A stretch of 64,000 nucleotides of DNA from Ottowia testudinis (GTDB lineage: Bacteria > Pseudomonadota > Gammaproteobacteria > Burkholderiales > Burkholderiaceae_C). The stretch is from contig NZ_CP071796.1 in the NCBI RefSeq assembly GCF_017498525.1, forward strand, positions 2,232,001 through 2,296,000. The letters are read 5' to 3'. The notes under the pieces were generated by a model. It saw nothing but the letters and a program-made list of their open reading frames with translations. It did no database searches and was not told the origin of the DNA. A program made the position numbers and the translations under genes. Each line of letters starts with the position of its first letter. Position 1 is the stretch's first letter. Below are positions 6,902 through 15,831 of the stretch, in pieces.

Positions 6902-8647
6902 ATGGGTGTCGCCACAAACAGTTCGCCGCCTGGGGCACAGGCGCTTTCGACCGAGTTTCGCTATCCCTCGGTCGACCCGGGCATTCCTGCCCTCGACGTG
7001 GACGCCCTGCTCGCGGCGCACCAGGAACTCATCGACCGGATCAAGCTGTGCTTCGGCATGGATCGCGCGTGCTTCGATCAGACCATCCTTCCCCTGCTGC
7101 GCCGGTATGCCACCTACGTGCATCTGCTCCCCTGCACAGCGGACAACTACTTCAATGAGCCGGGCGGCCTTCTGCGCATCGGCCTCGAAACCGCCTTCTT
7201 CGCGCTGCAAGGCACCGATGCCCACATCTTTTCCGGGCGGGCGACCATCACCGAGCGTCGCCACCTCGAACCGCGCTGGCGCCTGGCCACCTTTGTCGGC
7301 GGATTGTGTTGCGAGTTGCACCGCCCACTGAGCCATGTCATCGTCACCGACGAAGCCGGCAACGAATGGTCTCCCTACCTTCGGCCCTTGACCGGCTGGC
7401 TCCGTCACCATCAGGTCAAGCGCTATTTCCTGAAGTGGCGCCCCAACGCCGTTGAAAGCCGCTCGCTGGGCCTCTTCGCCTTGCCGCACGTGGTGTCCGC
7501 GGAGACCCTGCAGGATCTCGCCACGGGAAACACCCAGATCGTCCCGCATCTGCTCGCCGCGATTGCCGGCACCCCGATCTACCGCGACCACAATGTGCTG
7601 GAATCCCTGGTCCGCCGCGCCCTAGCGCTGGTGATCGATCGTTTCCTGCTGGCCAGCGCCGAGCGCTATGGCAAGCCCCAACTGGGGTCGCACCTGGAAC
7701 GCTATCTCGTCGATGCGCTGCGACGCCTGGCCGCTTCCAATCCCGGCTGGACCCCGAACACGGAGAAGTCTCGCGTCTGGTATGGCCCGGACGGGATGTT
7801 CATGGTGTGGCCCGGCAGTGCCGACGATATTCGCAAGCTGCTCGAAGCCGACCAGCTTCCCGGCATTCCCAAGGCCCCCGAGACCATCCTCGAAGTTCTG
7901 CTCACGGCCGGTGTGCTGACCGCACAGGAAGATGGGAAGGCCACCTGGCTCATCCATCCGCCAGGCAACAAGACCGCGCTGGAGGCCGTCAAGCTCAGCG
8001 CCCCGGCGATACTCTTTGCCGAGTCGGACAAACCGCCGCAAGCGTTCGCCAATCCGCTGCTGACGCCGCCCGCGCTGGCGGCGCACGCGGCAGCCGTTGC
8101 GCCGGCCGTCTCGACCAAGCCAGCGCCGCAGCCCCTCCCAAGTACCGACGAAAGCGCCAAAGGAAGCAGCAGGAAGCGCCCGCGTGCCACCCCGCCACCG
8201 ATCTCTCCGACCCCCGAAGCGCCATCCCCGCAACATCCCAAGCAACTGGCCCTGCTCGACCCGCCTCCTGCCGCGCCGGCGGACGAAGCACCCGCACCCA
8301 CGCCGATCACCCCTCGCCCCGACGAGCCACAGCAAGCCAGGTTGCTCGCGCCCCTTCGGCTCCCTGTCACGGTCCGCGATGCTCTGGCGGCAATCGTTGC
8401 AACGTTGTCGGGGCCCGAAGCCGAGTGGGCGGCAAAGCCTACCGACGACGGACTGTTCGTTCCTCTGGCTGCGCTGACTGCACGCAAAGTAGCCCCGCCT
8501 GCCGCGACGCGCTCCCTGAGCGAGGTCGGCATGCTCGCGGAGCCGTCGCCGATCTCCCGGCATTTCCAGGGACAGGAGGTTGTCGGCGTCCTGATCGACA
8601 AACGGCACGTGATCGGCCTGCCGAGTCAGCAGAAGGAAGCTGTCTGA
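6902..8647 (+). CDS. traI: TraI-type (MobH-family) relaxase
   Basis: A 581-residue relaxase (592 if the ATG at 6869 is used) with the N-terminal TraI_2/DUF1528-type domain of MobH relaxases: PGGLLRIGLETAFFALQG, RRHLEPRWRLATFVGGLCCELHRPLSH and DEAGNEWSPYL. A long Pro/Ala-rich linker (about residues 380-490) joins it to a C-terminal DUF1528-like domain. MobH proteins nick oriT and lead the DNA strand into the recipient. The classical HHH motif and HD motif of better-known MobH proteins are not obvious here (see findings). It is followed 1 nt later by traD, as in SXT-like elements. The start at 6902 is preferred for its distance from the hairpin, but no strong ribosome site marks either start. 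Confidence 0.85.
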   Translation: MGVATNSSPPGAQALSTEFRYPSVDPGIPALDVDALLAAHQELIDRIKLCFGMDRACFDQTILPLLRRYATYVHLLPCTADNYFNEPGGLLRIGLETAFFALQGTDAHIFSGRATITERRHLEPRWRLATFVGGLCCELHRPLSHVIVTDEAGNEWSPYLRPLTGWLRHHQVKRYFLKWRPNAVESRSLGLFALPHVVSAETLQDLATGNTQIVPHLLAAIAGTPIYRDHNVLESLVRRALALVIDRFLLASAERYGKPQLGSHLERYLVDALRRLAASNPGWTPNTEKSRVWYGPDGMFMVWPGSADDIRKLLEADQLPGIPKAPETILEVLLTAGVLTAQEDGKATWLIHPPGNKTALEAVKLSAPAILFAESDKPPQAFANPLLTPPALAAHAAAVAPAVSTKPAPQPLPSTDESAKGSSRKRPRATPPPISPTPEAPSPQHPKQLALLDPPPAAPADEAPAPTPITPRPDEPQQARLLAPLRLPVTVRDALAAIVATLSGPEAEWAAKPTDDGLFVPLAALTARKVAPPAATRSLSEVGMLAEPSPISRHFQGQEVVGVLIDKRHVIGLPSQQKEAV

Positions 8648-8648
8648 C

Positions 8649-10556
8649 ATGCTGGCGCGCGCATACGAGATGCCGTGGCGCCGGGCCTACGAGGCCTACG
8701 CCAGTGCCATGTGGCTGCTGGCCGTATTCGCCACGGTCACGATGGCCGTGTGGACGCAGGCACCCGTCGGGATCGCGATGCCGCTGGCAGCCGCATGTCT
8801 GCTCATGGCGGTTTGGCGAGCAGCGCAGGCCGCCCACATCATGGTGCTGCGCGCCGCCTTGACCGGCCGGGCCATGCAGGTCATCGGGCCAAGCGAACAG
8901 GAACGCCTGACCCGGAACCCCGAGCAGGTCTTCCTGGGCTTCGGCTTCGACTGGCAGCCCCTGCACTCTCAGCGCCTGTACGAACTCGCCAAGATCGACT
9001 ACCGCAGCTATACCGCATCCCCCGCGCTCCTCAACTGGCTGGGATACAAGGTGACTCCCCAGCCGGATTCCGAGATCGGCCTGCCCTACATCCACGGCGT
9101 CGAGCCCCGCGAGCGCCCGCTCTACCGGCCTCTGCAGAACTTCGAGGGGGGAACGCTCCTGGTGGGTACCACCCAGGCGGGCAAGGGCGTCGCGCTATCC
9201 AATCTTGTCACCCAGGCCGTCCGGCGCGGCGACGTCGTCATCGTCATCGACCCGAAGAACAGCCGTCGGCTCAAGCGTGCCGCCATTCGCGCCTGCGAGC
9301 GCTATCGGGAGGCCGACACCTTCCTGGAATTCCACCCCGCCTTTCCCGAAACCGGCGTGAGACTCGACTTCGCCTTCAACTGGCAGAAGCCGACCGAACT
9401 CGCCTCCCGAATCCAGTCCATCCTTCCGCCGGATACCGCCGGGGCCTTCGGGGCCTTCTCGTGGGACGCGGTCAACGTCGTGGTGCAGGGTCTCGTGGAC
9501 CTCGAAGAACGTCCGAGCCTGTCCAAGCTGACCCGCTACATCGAAGGCGGCATCGAGCCGGTCCTCGAACAGTCCCTGCGGCGCTTTTACGACGCGGAGT
9601 TCCGCGACGGTTGGCGCGAGCACCCCGAGATGAAGCGCCTGCTCCATGAGGCGCACCGCGGCAACCTGAAGCGCCCATCGGAAGCGGCCAGCGCCGACCT
9701 CATGGCCTTCGTCGCCTTCTACGAGCATCATCTTCCCCAGAGCCAGCGCAGCAAGGTCATCGATTCCCAGGTCCGGGTCTTCCGGCACAACCGGGAGCAT
9801 TACCAGAAGATCACGGCCAACCTGCTGCCCATCCTCTCGATGCTGACCTCCGGCGATCTGGGCCGCAGCCTGAGCCCCGACCCGTTCGACCCGGCGGACA
9901 GGCGGGCGATCATGAACTTCGAGAAGATCGAGCGCGCCGGCCATGTGCTCTACATGTGCCTGGACTCCCTCCCCGACCCCTCCGTGGCCTCCGCCATCGG
10001 CGCCCTGGCCCTCGCCGACCTCGCCGCTCGCGCCGGCATGCGCTACAACCTGGGCGGGTACCGGCGCATCTCGCTGTTCGTCGACGAGGTCAGCAACGTC
10101 ATCAACCAGCCCTTGATCGAGATCCTCAACAAGGGCGCCGAAGGTGGCATCTACACCACCTGCGCCATGCAGACCCTGGCCGACCTGGCCAAACGCCTGG
10201 GCAGCGAGGACGCGGCCCGCATGACGCTCGGCAACCTCAACAACCTGATCGCGCTCCGCTCCAAGGATCGGCCGACACAGGACTTCGTGGTCGAAACCTT
10301 CGGCAAGACCGCGATCCATACGCTTCGTGTGGGCCTGAGCCATGGGGCGGATGCCCATCTGGGCGATTTCTCCGCCAGCCACTCCACGCAGCTCACGGAG
10401 AGCTTCGAGGAAATGATCCCTGCCGACGTGCTGGGCAAGCTGCCGAATCTGCAGTACTTCGCATCGGTGTCGGGCGGGCGCATCATCAAGGGACGCTTCC
10501 CCATCCTCGACACGGAAACACCGTTCCCGAAGCCCCGCCATCGGGTTGCAGCATGA
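8649..10556 (+). CDS. traD: TraD conjugative coupling protein (SXT/TOL-type)
   Basis: A 635-residue VirD4/TraD ATPase. Two N-terminal membrane segments (about residues 15-65) are followed by the Walker A motif GTTQAGKGVA (about residues 171-180), an early VIVIDPKN strand, and a Walker B-like LFVDEVSN (about residue 475). It links the relaxosome to the type IV secretion channel. Its start is 1 nt after the traI stop, and its stop overlaps the next start (ATGA), so traI, traD and the DUF4400 gene form one operon, presumably activated by FlhDC. Confidence 0.93.
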   Translation: MLARAYEMPWRRAYEAYASAMWLLAVFATVTMAVWTQAPVGIAMPLAAACLLMAVWRAAQAAHIMVLRAALTGRAMQVIGPSEQERLTRNPEQVFLGFGFDWQPLHSQRLYELAKIDYRSYTASPALLNWLGYKVTPQPDSEIGLPYIHGVEPRERPLYRPLQNFEGGTLLVGTTQAGKGVALSNLVTQAVRRGDVVIVIDPKNSRRLKRAAIRACERYREADTFLEFHPAFPETGVRLDFAFNWQKPTELASRIQSILPPDTAGAFGAFSWDAVNVVVQGLVDLEERPSLSKLTRYIEGGIEPVLEQSLRRFYDAEFRDGWREHPEMKRLLHEAHRGNLKRPSEAASADLMAFVAFYEHHLPQSQRSKVIDSQVRVFRHNREHYQKITANLLPILSMLTSGDLGRSLSPDPFDPADRRAIMNFEKIERAGHVLYMCLDSLPDPSVASAIGALALADLAARAGMRYNLGGYRRISLFVDEVSNVINQPLIEILNKGAEGGIYTTCAMQTLADLAKRLGSEDAARMTLGNLNNLIALRSKDRPTQDFVVETFGKTAIHTLRVGLSHGADAHLGDFSASHSTQLTESFEEMIPADVLGKLPNLQYFASVSGGRIIKGRFPILDTETPFPKPRHRVAA

Positions 10557-11176
10557 TCCGCATCATTGCTGTCGCGGCCCTGACCCTGCTGCTGGTCTTC
10601 GTGCTGTATCTGCCGGCCGCGAATCCTCCCGAGCGCTTCCTGAACCAGATCCACAGCGAACACAAGCTCAACACGGCAACGTGGAGCGAGGCGCGCGCAG
10701 TGCTCATCCTCGAGCGCACGCTCTCGATGAACCAGGCCCTGAGCGCCGCCAGCCCGGTACCAACCTCGGCACAAGCGCCCGGCACGGACCGCATGGCTGA
10801 AGCCGTCGCCCAGGAAATGGCTCGCGTCAATCAGCGCTTCTTTGGCAACACCTACTTCCGCTCGATCGATGCCCAACTGCTACTTGCGACCTACCGGCTC
10901 TCGGCGCTGATCGAGTGGCTGCCTCTGCAGGCATTCGTCATCATTGCCACTGTGATCGACGGCTTCGTCGTCCGCATCCTGCGTGCCAAGCAGTTCAAGC
11001 CGCACGATCCGGAGTGGTTCGCCCTCCACGCCAGCGCCTTCGTTCTGATGGCGTGTGCAAGCATCGTCGCGTTCGTAACCCCGATCACCATTGCCCCTGC
11101 ACTGCTGGCCATGCTGCCGGTTTCCGGCGCATTCTTCCTGAGCAGGGTGGTGGCGAATTTCCATCGCCACGGCTGA
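10553..11176 (+). CDS. DUF4400-family conjugative membrane protein
   Basis: A 207-residue inner-membrane protein. An N-terminal helix (residues 3-20) is followed by a periplasmic stretch and three further hydrophobic helices (about 115-140, 160-180, 180-200). It matches the DUF4400 membrane protein that follows traD in SXT/R391 (s043) and related ICEs; its precise role is unknown. Start chosen at the ATG overlapping the traD stop. It is the last backbone gene before the iron island. Confidence 0.82.
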   Translation: MIRIIAVAALTLLLVFVLYLPAANPPERFLNQIHSEHKLNTATWSEARAVLILERTLSMNQALSAASPVPTSAQAPGTDRMAEAVAQEMARVNQRFFGNTYFRSIDAQLLLATYRLSALIEWLPLQAFVIIATVIDGFVVRILRAKQFKPHDPEWFALHASAFVLMACASIVAFVTPITIAPALLAMLPVSGAFFLSRVVANFHRHG

Positions 11177-11208
11177 TCGACTCGACCGATCGAACGGAGG
11201 GCATGAAC

Positions 11209-11238
11209 TTGCCCCTGTGGCGTCGAGCCCGTTACAAT
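11209..11238 (+). promoter_or_regulatory. Promoter of the first fecI operon
   Basis: TTGCCC (11209-11214) and TACAAT (11233-11238) with an 18-bp spacer. The -10 box overlaps the Fur-box palindrome, the usual arrangement for Fur-repressed fecI genes. Confidence 0.5.
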
Positions 11239-11254
11239 AAGAATAATTCTTATT
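11236..11254. promoter_or_regulatory. Fur box
   Basis: A perfect 9-1-9 palindrome AATAAGAAT-A-ATTCTTATT, close to the classical 19-bp Fur box. It overlaps the -10 region of the fecI promoter and lies about 65 bp before the sigma factor gene, so iron repletion should shut the operon off. Confidence 0.85.
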
Positions 11255-11318
11255 CAACACATTTCCCTGATCCCGAAAGCTGTGCGGGCAAACCATCGCG
11301 CGGCGTGATGACTTGCCT

Positions 11319-11846
11319 GTGAGCGCGCTCGACCCAACGCTTTCTCCCTCCGTGGAGGCCCTCTACTGCGACCACCATGACTGGTTGCAGGGATGGTTGC
11401 GCCGCCGCCTGGGCAATGCCGCGGATGCCGCCGACCTCGCGCACGACGCCTTCCTGCGCTTGCTGGTGACGCCCCGGCGCTTTGACGGTCCGCCCGAGGC
11501 GCGGCTCTACCTGCGCACCATGGCCAATGGTCTGTGCGTCGATCTCTGGCGTCGCCGTCAGGTCGAAGCGGCTTGGCTCGAAGCGCTGGCAGCCCAGCCC
11601 GAATCGTTCGCTCCTTCGTCCGAGCAGCAGGCCATCGTCCTGCAAACCCTGCAGGACATCGACGCCATGCTGCAAGGCATCTCGCCCAAGGCCGCTCGAG
11701 CCTTTGTGCTGGCGGTGGGTTGCGAGATGACCGACAAGGAAGTTGCCGCCGAGTTGGGCGTCTCCACCCGCATGGTGCGCAAGTATGTGGCGCAGGCCAT
11801 GCTGCTGTGCATGCAGATGGAGGCGCATCACAATGTCCGCGGCTGA
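11319..11846 (+). CDS. fecI: FecI-type ECF sigma factor 1
   Basis: A 175-residue ECF sigma factor. The region-2 signature DHHDWLQGWLRRRLGNAADAA..LAHDAFLRLL and the region-4 helix-turn-helix (DKEVAAELGVSTRMVRKYV) are both complete. Such factors direct transcription of siderophore receptor genes when a FecR partner relays a signal from a receptor with a signalling domain. The first residues fit a GTG start at 11319 (TTG at 11313 is also possible). It is under a perfect Fur box and overlaps the fecR gene by 14 nt. Its cognate receptor is not adjacent and was probably lost. Confidence 0.88.
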   Translation: MSALDPTLSPSVEALYCDHHDWLQGWLRRRLGNAADAADLAHDAFLRLLVTPRRFDGPPEARLYLRTMANGLCVDLWRRRQVEAAWLEALAAQPESFAPSSEQQAIVLQTLQDIDAMLQGISPKAARAFVLAVGCEMTDKEVAAELGVSTRMVRKYVAQAMLLCMQMEAHHNVRG

Positions 11847-12873
11847 ACTGCCCCTCCCGTCAGCGCCCAGCGCAGACACGCGCGACGCCAAGCACCGGGC
11901 AATGCAGGAAGCAGCGGAATGGTTCGCGCTGCTGCGCTCTGGCGAAGCTGTCCACACTGATCGCGCGGCTTGGGAAGCCTGGCTGGCAGCCAGCGAAGCC
12001 CACCGCGCGGCTTGGGGCTGCGTCGAGCAGGTCAGCCGCCGCTTCGAGCCCATCCAGAGCAGCGTCGACCCGCGTTCCACCGTCGAAGTGCTGCAAACCG
12101 CGCGGCACCATGCGCTCCGGCGCCGCGTCCTGCTGGGTTTGGCAACTTGTGGTGGCACCGGGCTGCTGAGCTGGGCCGTATGGCGCCACACGCCGCTGCC
12201 CGCCATGGCCATGGCCTGGGCGGCCGACCACCGCACCAGCGTGGGCGAAGTGCGCGAAGTCTCCCTCCCCGACGGCACCCGCGTGTGGCTGGGCTCGGCC
12301 AGCGCATTCGACGAGGACTACCAGCCCGGCCTGCGCCGCCTGCGCTTGGTGACGGGTGACATCTTCATCGAGACGGCAGCCGATGCCCGCCGGGGCTTCG
12401 TGGTCGACACCCCTCAAGGACGCCTGCGCGCCCTGGGCACGCGCTTCAATGCGCGGCTGGAAGAAGACGGGCAGACCTTTGTCGCGGTCTATGAAGGCGC
12501 AGTCGAGGTGCGCACCGCCACCAGCGGCACCACCCGAGTCCTCCGGGCCAGTGAGCAGACCCGCTTCAGCGGCAGCGGTGTCGAGCCCCCCGCACAGGCC
12601 GACCCCGCCCGCGAATCATGGACCCAAGGCCTGCTGATCGCCCAGGACATGCCCCTGGGCCAGGTCGCGGCCGAACTGGCGCGCTACCGCCGCGGCCACC
12701 TGGCCGTCGCCCCCGAGGTCGCCGACCTGCGCGTGTTCGGCAGCTTTCCGCTGAACGACACAGACCGGGCGCTGGTCATGCTCTCCACCGTGCTGCCCGT
12801 CCAGGTGCGGCACACACTGCCCTGGTGGAGCAGCATTGAGCCCAAGGGTAAGGGAGCGGCTCGATCACCATGA
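11833..12873 (+). CDS. fecR: FecR-type anti-sigma/sigma regulator 1
   Basis: A 346-residue inner-membrane regulator. It has an N-terminal DUF4880 domain (EAAEWFALLRSGE, W-x-x-W-LAAS), one membrane span (about residues 95-117) and a periplasmic FecR domain with VSLPDGTRVWLGSAS and GTRFNARLEEDGQTFVAVYEGAVEV. It transmits the receptor signal to FecI. The gene overlaps fecI-1 upstream and a second fecI downstream (ATGA), giving an unusual fecI-fecR-fecI-fecR string. Confidence 0.88.
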   Translation: MSAAELPLPSAPSADTRDAKHRAMQEAAEWFALLRSGEAVHTDRAAWEAWLAASEAHRAAWGCVEQVSRRFEPIQSSVDPRSTVEVLQTARHHALRRRVLLGLATCGGTGLLSWAVWRHTPLPAMAMAWAADHRTSVGEVREVSLPDGTRVWLGSASAFDEDYQPGLRRLRLVTGDIFIETAADARRGFVVDTPQGRLRALGTRFNARLEEDGQTFVAVYEGAVEVRTATSGTTRVLRASEQTRFSGSGVEPPAQADPARESWTQGLLIAQDMPLGQVAAELARYRRGHLAVAPEVADLRVFGSFPLNDTDRALVMLSTVLPVQVRHTLPWWSSIEPKGKGAARSP

Positions 12874-13391
12874 GCTTCAGCGCCACAGGATCACCCGAGG
12901 CCGCCGCGCTCCAGCAGCAAATAGCCGGCCTCTACTGCGACCACCACGGTTGGCTGCACGGCTGGCTGCGCAAGAAGCTGGGCTGCACCCACCGCGCTGC
13001 CGATCTGGCGCACGACACCTTCGTGCGGCTGCTCACCTCCCGCATGCCGGCCCGGCTGGACGAGCCTCGCGCCTACCTGACCACCGTGGCCCGGCATGTG
13101 CTGCTTAACCATCAGCGACGCCAGCGGCTCGAGCTTGCTTGGGCGGCCGAACTGGCCCAGGTGCCGCAGGAGTTTGCGCCCTCCGCCGAAGAGCGGGCCA
13201 TGGCGCTGGAAACCCTGGTGGCCATCGATGCCTTGCTCGACGGCCTGTCGGCCAAGGCGCGGCGTGCCTTTCTGCTCAGCCAGCTCGACGGCCTGACCTA
13301 CGCCGAGATCGCCGCCGAGATCGGCGTCTCCGTCAGTCGCGTGCGGCAGTACATCGCCGAAGCCCTCACGCGCTGCTACGCCGCGCTCTGA
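12870..13391 (+). CDS. fecI: FecI-type ECF sigma factor 2
   Basis: A 173-residue ECF sigma factor with region 2 (CDHHGWLHGWLRKKLGCTHRAA..LAHDTFVRLL) and region 4 (TYAEIAAEIGVSVSRVRQYI). It starts on the ATG overlapping the fecR-1 stop, so it should be cotranscribed from the Fur-controlled promoter at 11.2 kb. Its partner fecR follows 7 nt later but is truncated, so this sigma factor has probably lost its own signal input, and its target receptor is not identifiable. Confidence 0.87.
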   Translation: MSFSATGSPEAAALQQQIAGLYCDHHGWLHGWLRKKLGCTHRAADLAHDTFVRLLTSRMPARLDEPRAYLTTVARHVLLNHQRRQRLELAWAAELAQVPQEFAPSAEERAMALETLVAIDALLDGLSAKARRAFLLSQLDGLTYAEIAAEIGVSVSRVRQYIAEALTRCYAAL

Positions 13392-13398
13392 GGTTCGT

Positions 13399-13698
13399 GT
13401 GGGCGACCTTGGCGCCGATCCGGGCGCGACACCAACCGCCGACCGCCCCTCGCCGAACGCGCCTGACGCACTTCCCGAGCCGGCCGCTTCCTCCGACCCT
13501 ACAGACCCCATCGCCGCCCGCGCCATTGCCTGGATGGTGCAACTGCGTTCCGGCGAAGCCAGCGCGGCCGACCACGCCGCCTTCGACGCCTGGCGCCGCG
13601 CCGATCCACGGCACGAAGCCGCCGCCACGCGCATGGAGCGTGCACTCGGCCGCCTGAACGAACTGCCGCAGGGGCTGGCACCCCGCCAAGCCATGTGA
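13399..13698 (+). pseudogene. fecR: FecR 2, truncated by an IS3-family element
   Basis: Only the N-terminal cytoplasmic DUF4880 domain remains (ARAIAWMVQLRSGEASAADHAAFDAWRRADP, then MERALGRL). The frame reaches a stop formed at the left end of the insertion sequence (from 13694). The membrane span and periplasmic domain are gone. The start is a GTG 7 nt after fecI-2. A free N-terminal FecR domain can act as a constitutive sigma activator or an anti-sigma in other systems, so the stub could still be active. Confidence 0.8.
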
Positions 13699-13734
13699 AT
13701 CGCCCCGGGATTCGCGGAGGCTGTTTGGTTTAAG

Positions 13735-14586
13735 TCAGGCCACCACCTCGGTGTTCTGACTGGCGAGTTGCCGGTAGTAGTTTGCCTCAGCCTCTGCAGG
13801 CGGGATATACCCGATGGGTTCGAGCAGGCGATGGTGGTTGAACCACGACACCCATTCGAGCGTTGCGAACTCCACGGCCTCCTTGGTTTTCCATGGCGCC
13901 CGGCGGTGAATCAGCTCGGCCTTGTAGAGGCCGTTGATGGTCTCGGCTAGGGCGTTGTCATAGCTGTCGCCCTTGCTGCCCACAGACGGCTCGATGCCGG
14001 CTTCTGCCAGTCGTTCGGTGTAGCGAATGCTGACGTACTGCGACCCTCTGTCCGAATGACAAACAAGGCTTCCATCGCGCTCCGGCTGCCGGGCATATAG
14101 AGCCTGCTCCAGCGCGTCGAGTACGAAGTCCGTTCGCATCGAACTGCTCACTCGCCAGCCGACGATGCGCCTGGCAAACACATCGATGACGAAGGCCACG
14201 TACAGCCAGCCCTGCCAGGTCGAGACGTACGTGAAATCGCTGACCCACAACTGGTTCGGCCGCTCGGCACGGAACTGCCGATTCACTCGGTCCAGCGGAC
14301 ATGGCGCCCTGGCATCGCCAATCGTGGTGCGCACGACCTTGCCGCGCATCACGCCGCGCAGGCCCAGCCGGCGCATCAATCGCTCGACCGTGCAGCGGGC
14401 CACGGTCACGCCTTCGCGAGTCAGTTGCCGCCACACCTTGTCGGCGCCGTAGACCTGCATGTTGGCCTGCCAGACGCGCTGAATCTCCGGGACCAGCACA
14501 TCATCGCGCTGAGCCCGGATGCAGCGTTTGTGAGGCTCACGCAGCAGCGCCGCATGCCTTCGATATGCCGACGGGGCGACCTGCAA
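13735..14586 (-). CDS. IS3-family transposase OrfB (DDE integrase domain)
   Basis: A 283-residue rve-domain transposase with HTH_21 (CTVERLMRRLGLRGVMRGK) and the catalytic D-D-E residues in WVSDFTYV, CHSDRGSQYVS and DNALAETINGLYKAEL. It is made as an OrfAB fusion by -1 frameshifting. A run TTTTTC near 14682 in orfA leads, in the -1 frame, to an open path through [17 protein letters not shown] into orfB. The reading frame is intact, so the copy may still be active. Confidence 0.88.
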   Translation of the reverse strand: MQVAPSAYRRHAALLREPHKRCIRAQRDDVLVPEIQRVWQANMQVYGADKVWRQLTREGVTVARCTVERLMRRLGLRGVMRGKVVRTTIGDARAPCPLDRVNRQFRAERPNQLWVSDFTYVSTWQGWLYVAFVIDVFARRIVGWRVSSSMRTDFVLDALEQALYARQPERDGSLVCHSDRGSQYVSIRYTERLAEAGIEPSVGSKGDSYDNALAETINGLYKAELIHRRAPWKTKEAVEFATLEWVSWFNHHRLLEPIGYIPPAEAEANYYRQLASQNTEVVA

Positions 14587-14642
14587 GACCTTGCAGAGCG
14601 GCTCGACCCCGAAGGCATCGCGATGCTTGTCGATGAAATCCT

Positions 14643-14966
14643 TCAGGACTTGAGCCGGCGGTCGAGCTCCGCCTGGGCGAAAAACGCGCTGGCCAGCTTC
14701 AATATCTCGTTGGCCCGGCGCAGCTCCTTGACCTCGCGCTCCAGCTCCTTCATCCGCCGGGCCTCACTGGTCGTGATGCCTTCACGCACGCCAGTGTCGA
14801 CCTCGACGCGTTTGACCCATTCGTACAGCGTCTGCGGCACGCATCCAATCTTCGGCGCGATGGACTCGATGGCCGCCCACAGCGACGGGTACTCCCCCCG
14901 GTGTTCCTGCACCATCCTCACCGCCCGCTCACGCACCTCGGGTGAGAACTTGTTCGACTTGCTCAT
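14643..14966 (-). CDS. IS3-family transposase OrfA (helix-turn-helix and leucine-zipper part)
   Basis: A 107-residue HTH_Tnp_1 protein ([12 protein letters not shown] ... [13 protein letters not shown]) followed by a coiled-coil/leucine-zipper stretch ([25 protein letters not shown]). It binds the IS ends and is the N-terminal part of the OrfAB fusion. It begins 52 nt inside the right terminal repeat. Confidence 0.88.
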   Translation of the reverse strand: MSKSNKFSPEVRERAVRMVQEHRGEYPSLWAAIESIAPKIGCVPQTLYEWVKRVEVDTGVREGITTSEARRMKELEREVKELRRANEILKLASAFFAQAELDRRLKS

Positions 14967-15013
14967 GGCTCAATCCTCTCAGAGTGTTGAGCCTCCTCAA
15001 AACCCGGGGCGAT

Positions 15014-15802
15014 TCACACTGCCAAAGGTCGAGCCACCACACCTGATTCACGACTGGCGGCAATGTGAGCTGCACCCGTTAACCCAAGTGCGAAGCCCGC
15101 TGACACCAGCGCCATCATCAAATCGCTCGTTGAAACTCGCTCCGCGACCAGCGGCTCCATGTCCACTCGGCGAAGCACCCGCTCAACATGTTTGGCAACG
15201 CCTTCGCAGATCTGCGGATCGCAAAGCACCAATGGGTAGCGCAGTAACTCTTCCAAGGGGATGCGCTTGTGCATCAACAGCGGATGCCGGGCGGGCACAG
15301 CTACCATCAATGCGTCGCTCCATGCGGGTAGTGCGACAACGCCATCTCCCACTTCTTTGGATTGGGCAAATCCCACGTCGTACAAGTCATCATGCAGCCC
15401 TTTGATCTGCTGAGATAACGGCACCTCGAAGAAGCGAATTTCAACCTCGGGCTCCTCTTGTCGACATAGCGCCAGCAAGGCCGGCAAACGCGAAGGTGTG
15501 ATGCCATCCGACAAGGCCACACGCAATTGCCCGTGAAAGCCATTGGCGACCGCTGTCACGCTGTCACGCGCCTGCTGCAAGGCAGTAAAGATGCGTGGCA
15601 CGCGTTCCAGAAAGAGCCTGCCCGCCCGGGTGAGTCGGGTACTGCGGGTGGTGCGCTCGAATAATTGCACACCCAAGTCCTCCTCTAATTCCTTGATGGC
15701 CCGTGACAACGGTGACTGCTCGATATGCAATCGCTCCGCGGCACGTGCGAAGTGCAGTTCTTCGGCCACGGCCAAAAAGTAGCGAGGGCGGCGGAGTTCC
15801 AT
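15014..15802 (-). pseudogene. LysR-family regulator, C-terminus cut by the IS3 element
   Basis: A 262-residue LysR protein with the N-terminal HTH intact (FLAVAEELHFARAAERLHIEQSPLSRAIKELEEDLGVQLFERTTR) and most of the LysR-substrate domain. The frame ends on a TGA created at the IS boundary, so about 35-45 residues are missing compared with usual LysR length (around 300). The ATG has a strong AGGAGG site. DNA binding could survive; effector response is doubtful. Confidence 0.85.
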
Positions 15803-15831
15803 TTATTCCTCCTACTCCGTCAGATGCAACC

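Larger units (their letters stand above)
13694..15018 (-). mobile_element. IS3-family insertion sequence (IS51-like group), 1325 bp
   Basis: The terminal repeats are seen directly: 13694 starts TGTGAATCGCCCCGGG, and the right end at 15018 is its exact complement over 16 bp. Inside are overlapping orfA and orfB on the minus strand. The flanking bases (CCA left, CTG right) are not a target duplication. The left side joins a cut fecR and the right side a cut lysR, so a deletion has occurred at this copy. Confidence 0.9.

Noticed and set aside
9195-10541. A 448-codon open frame on the minus strand inside traD
   Set aside because: Full antisense shadow of a strongly conserved ATPase in GC-rich DNA; low-complexity His/Gly/Val-rich translation and no ribosome site.
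14425-15405. A 326-codon plus-strand frame across the IS3 end and lysR
   Set aside because: Crosses the IS terminal repeat and runs opposite two recognisable genes.
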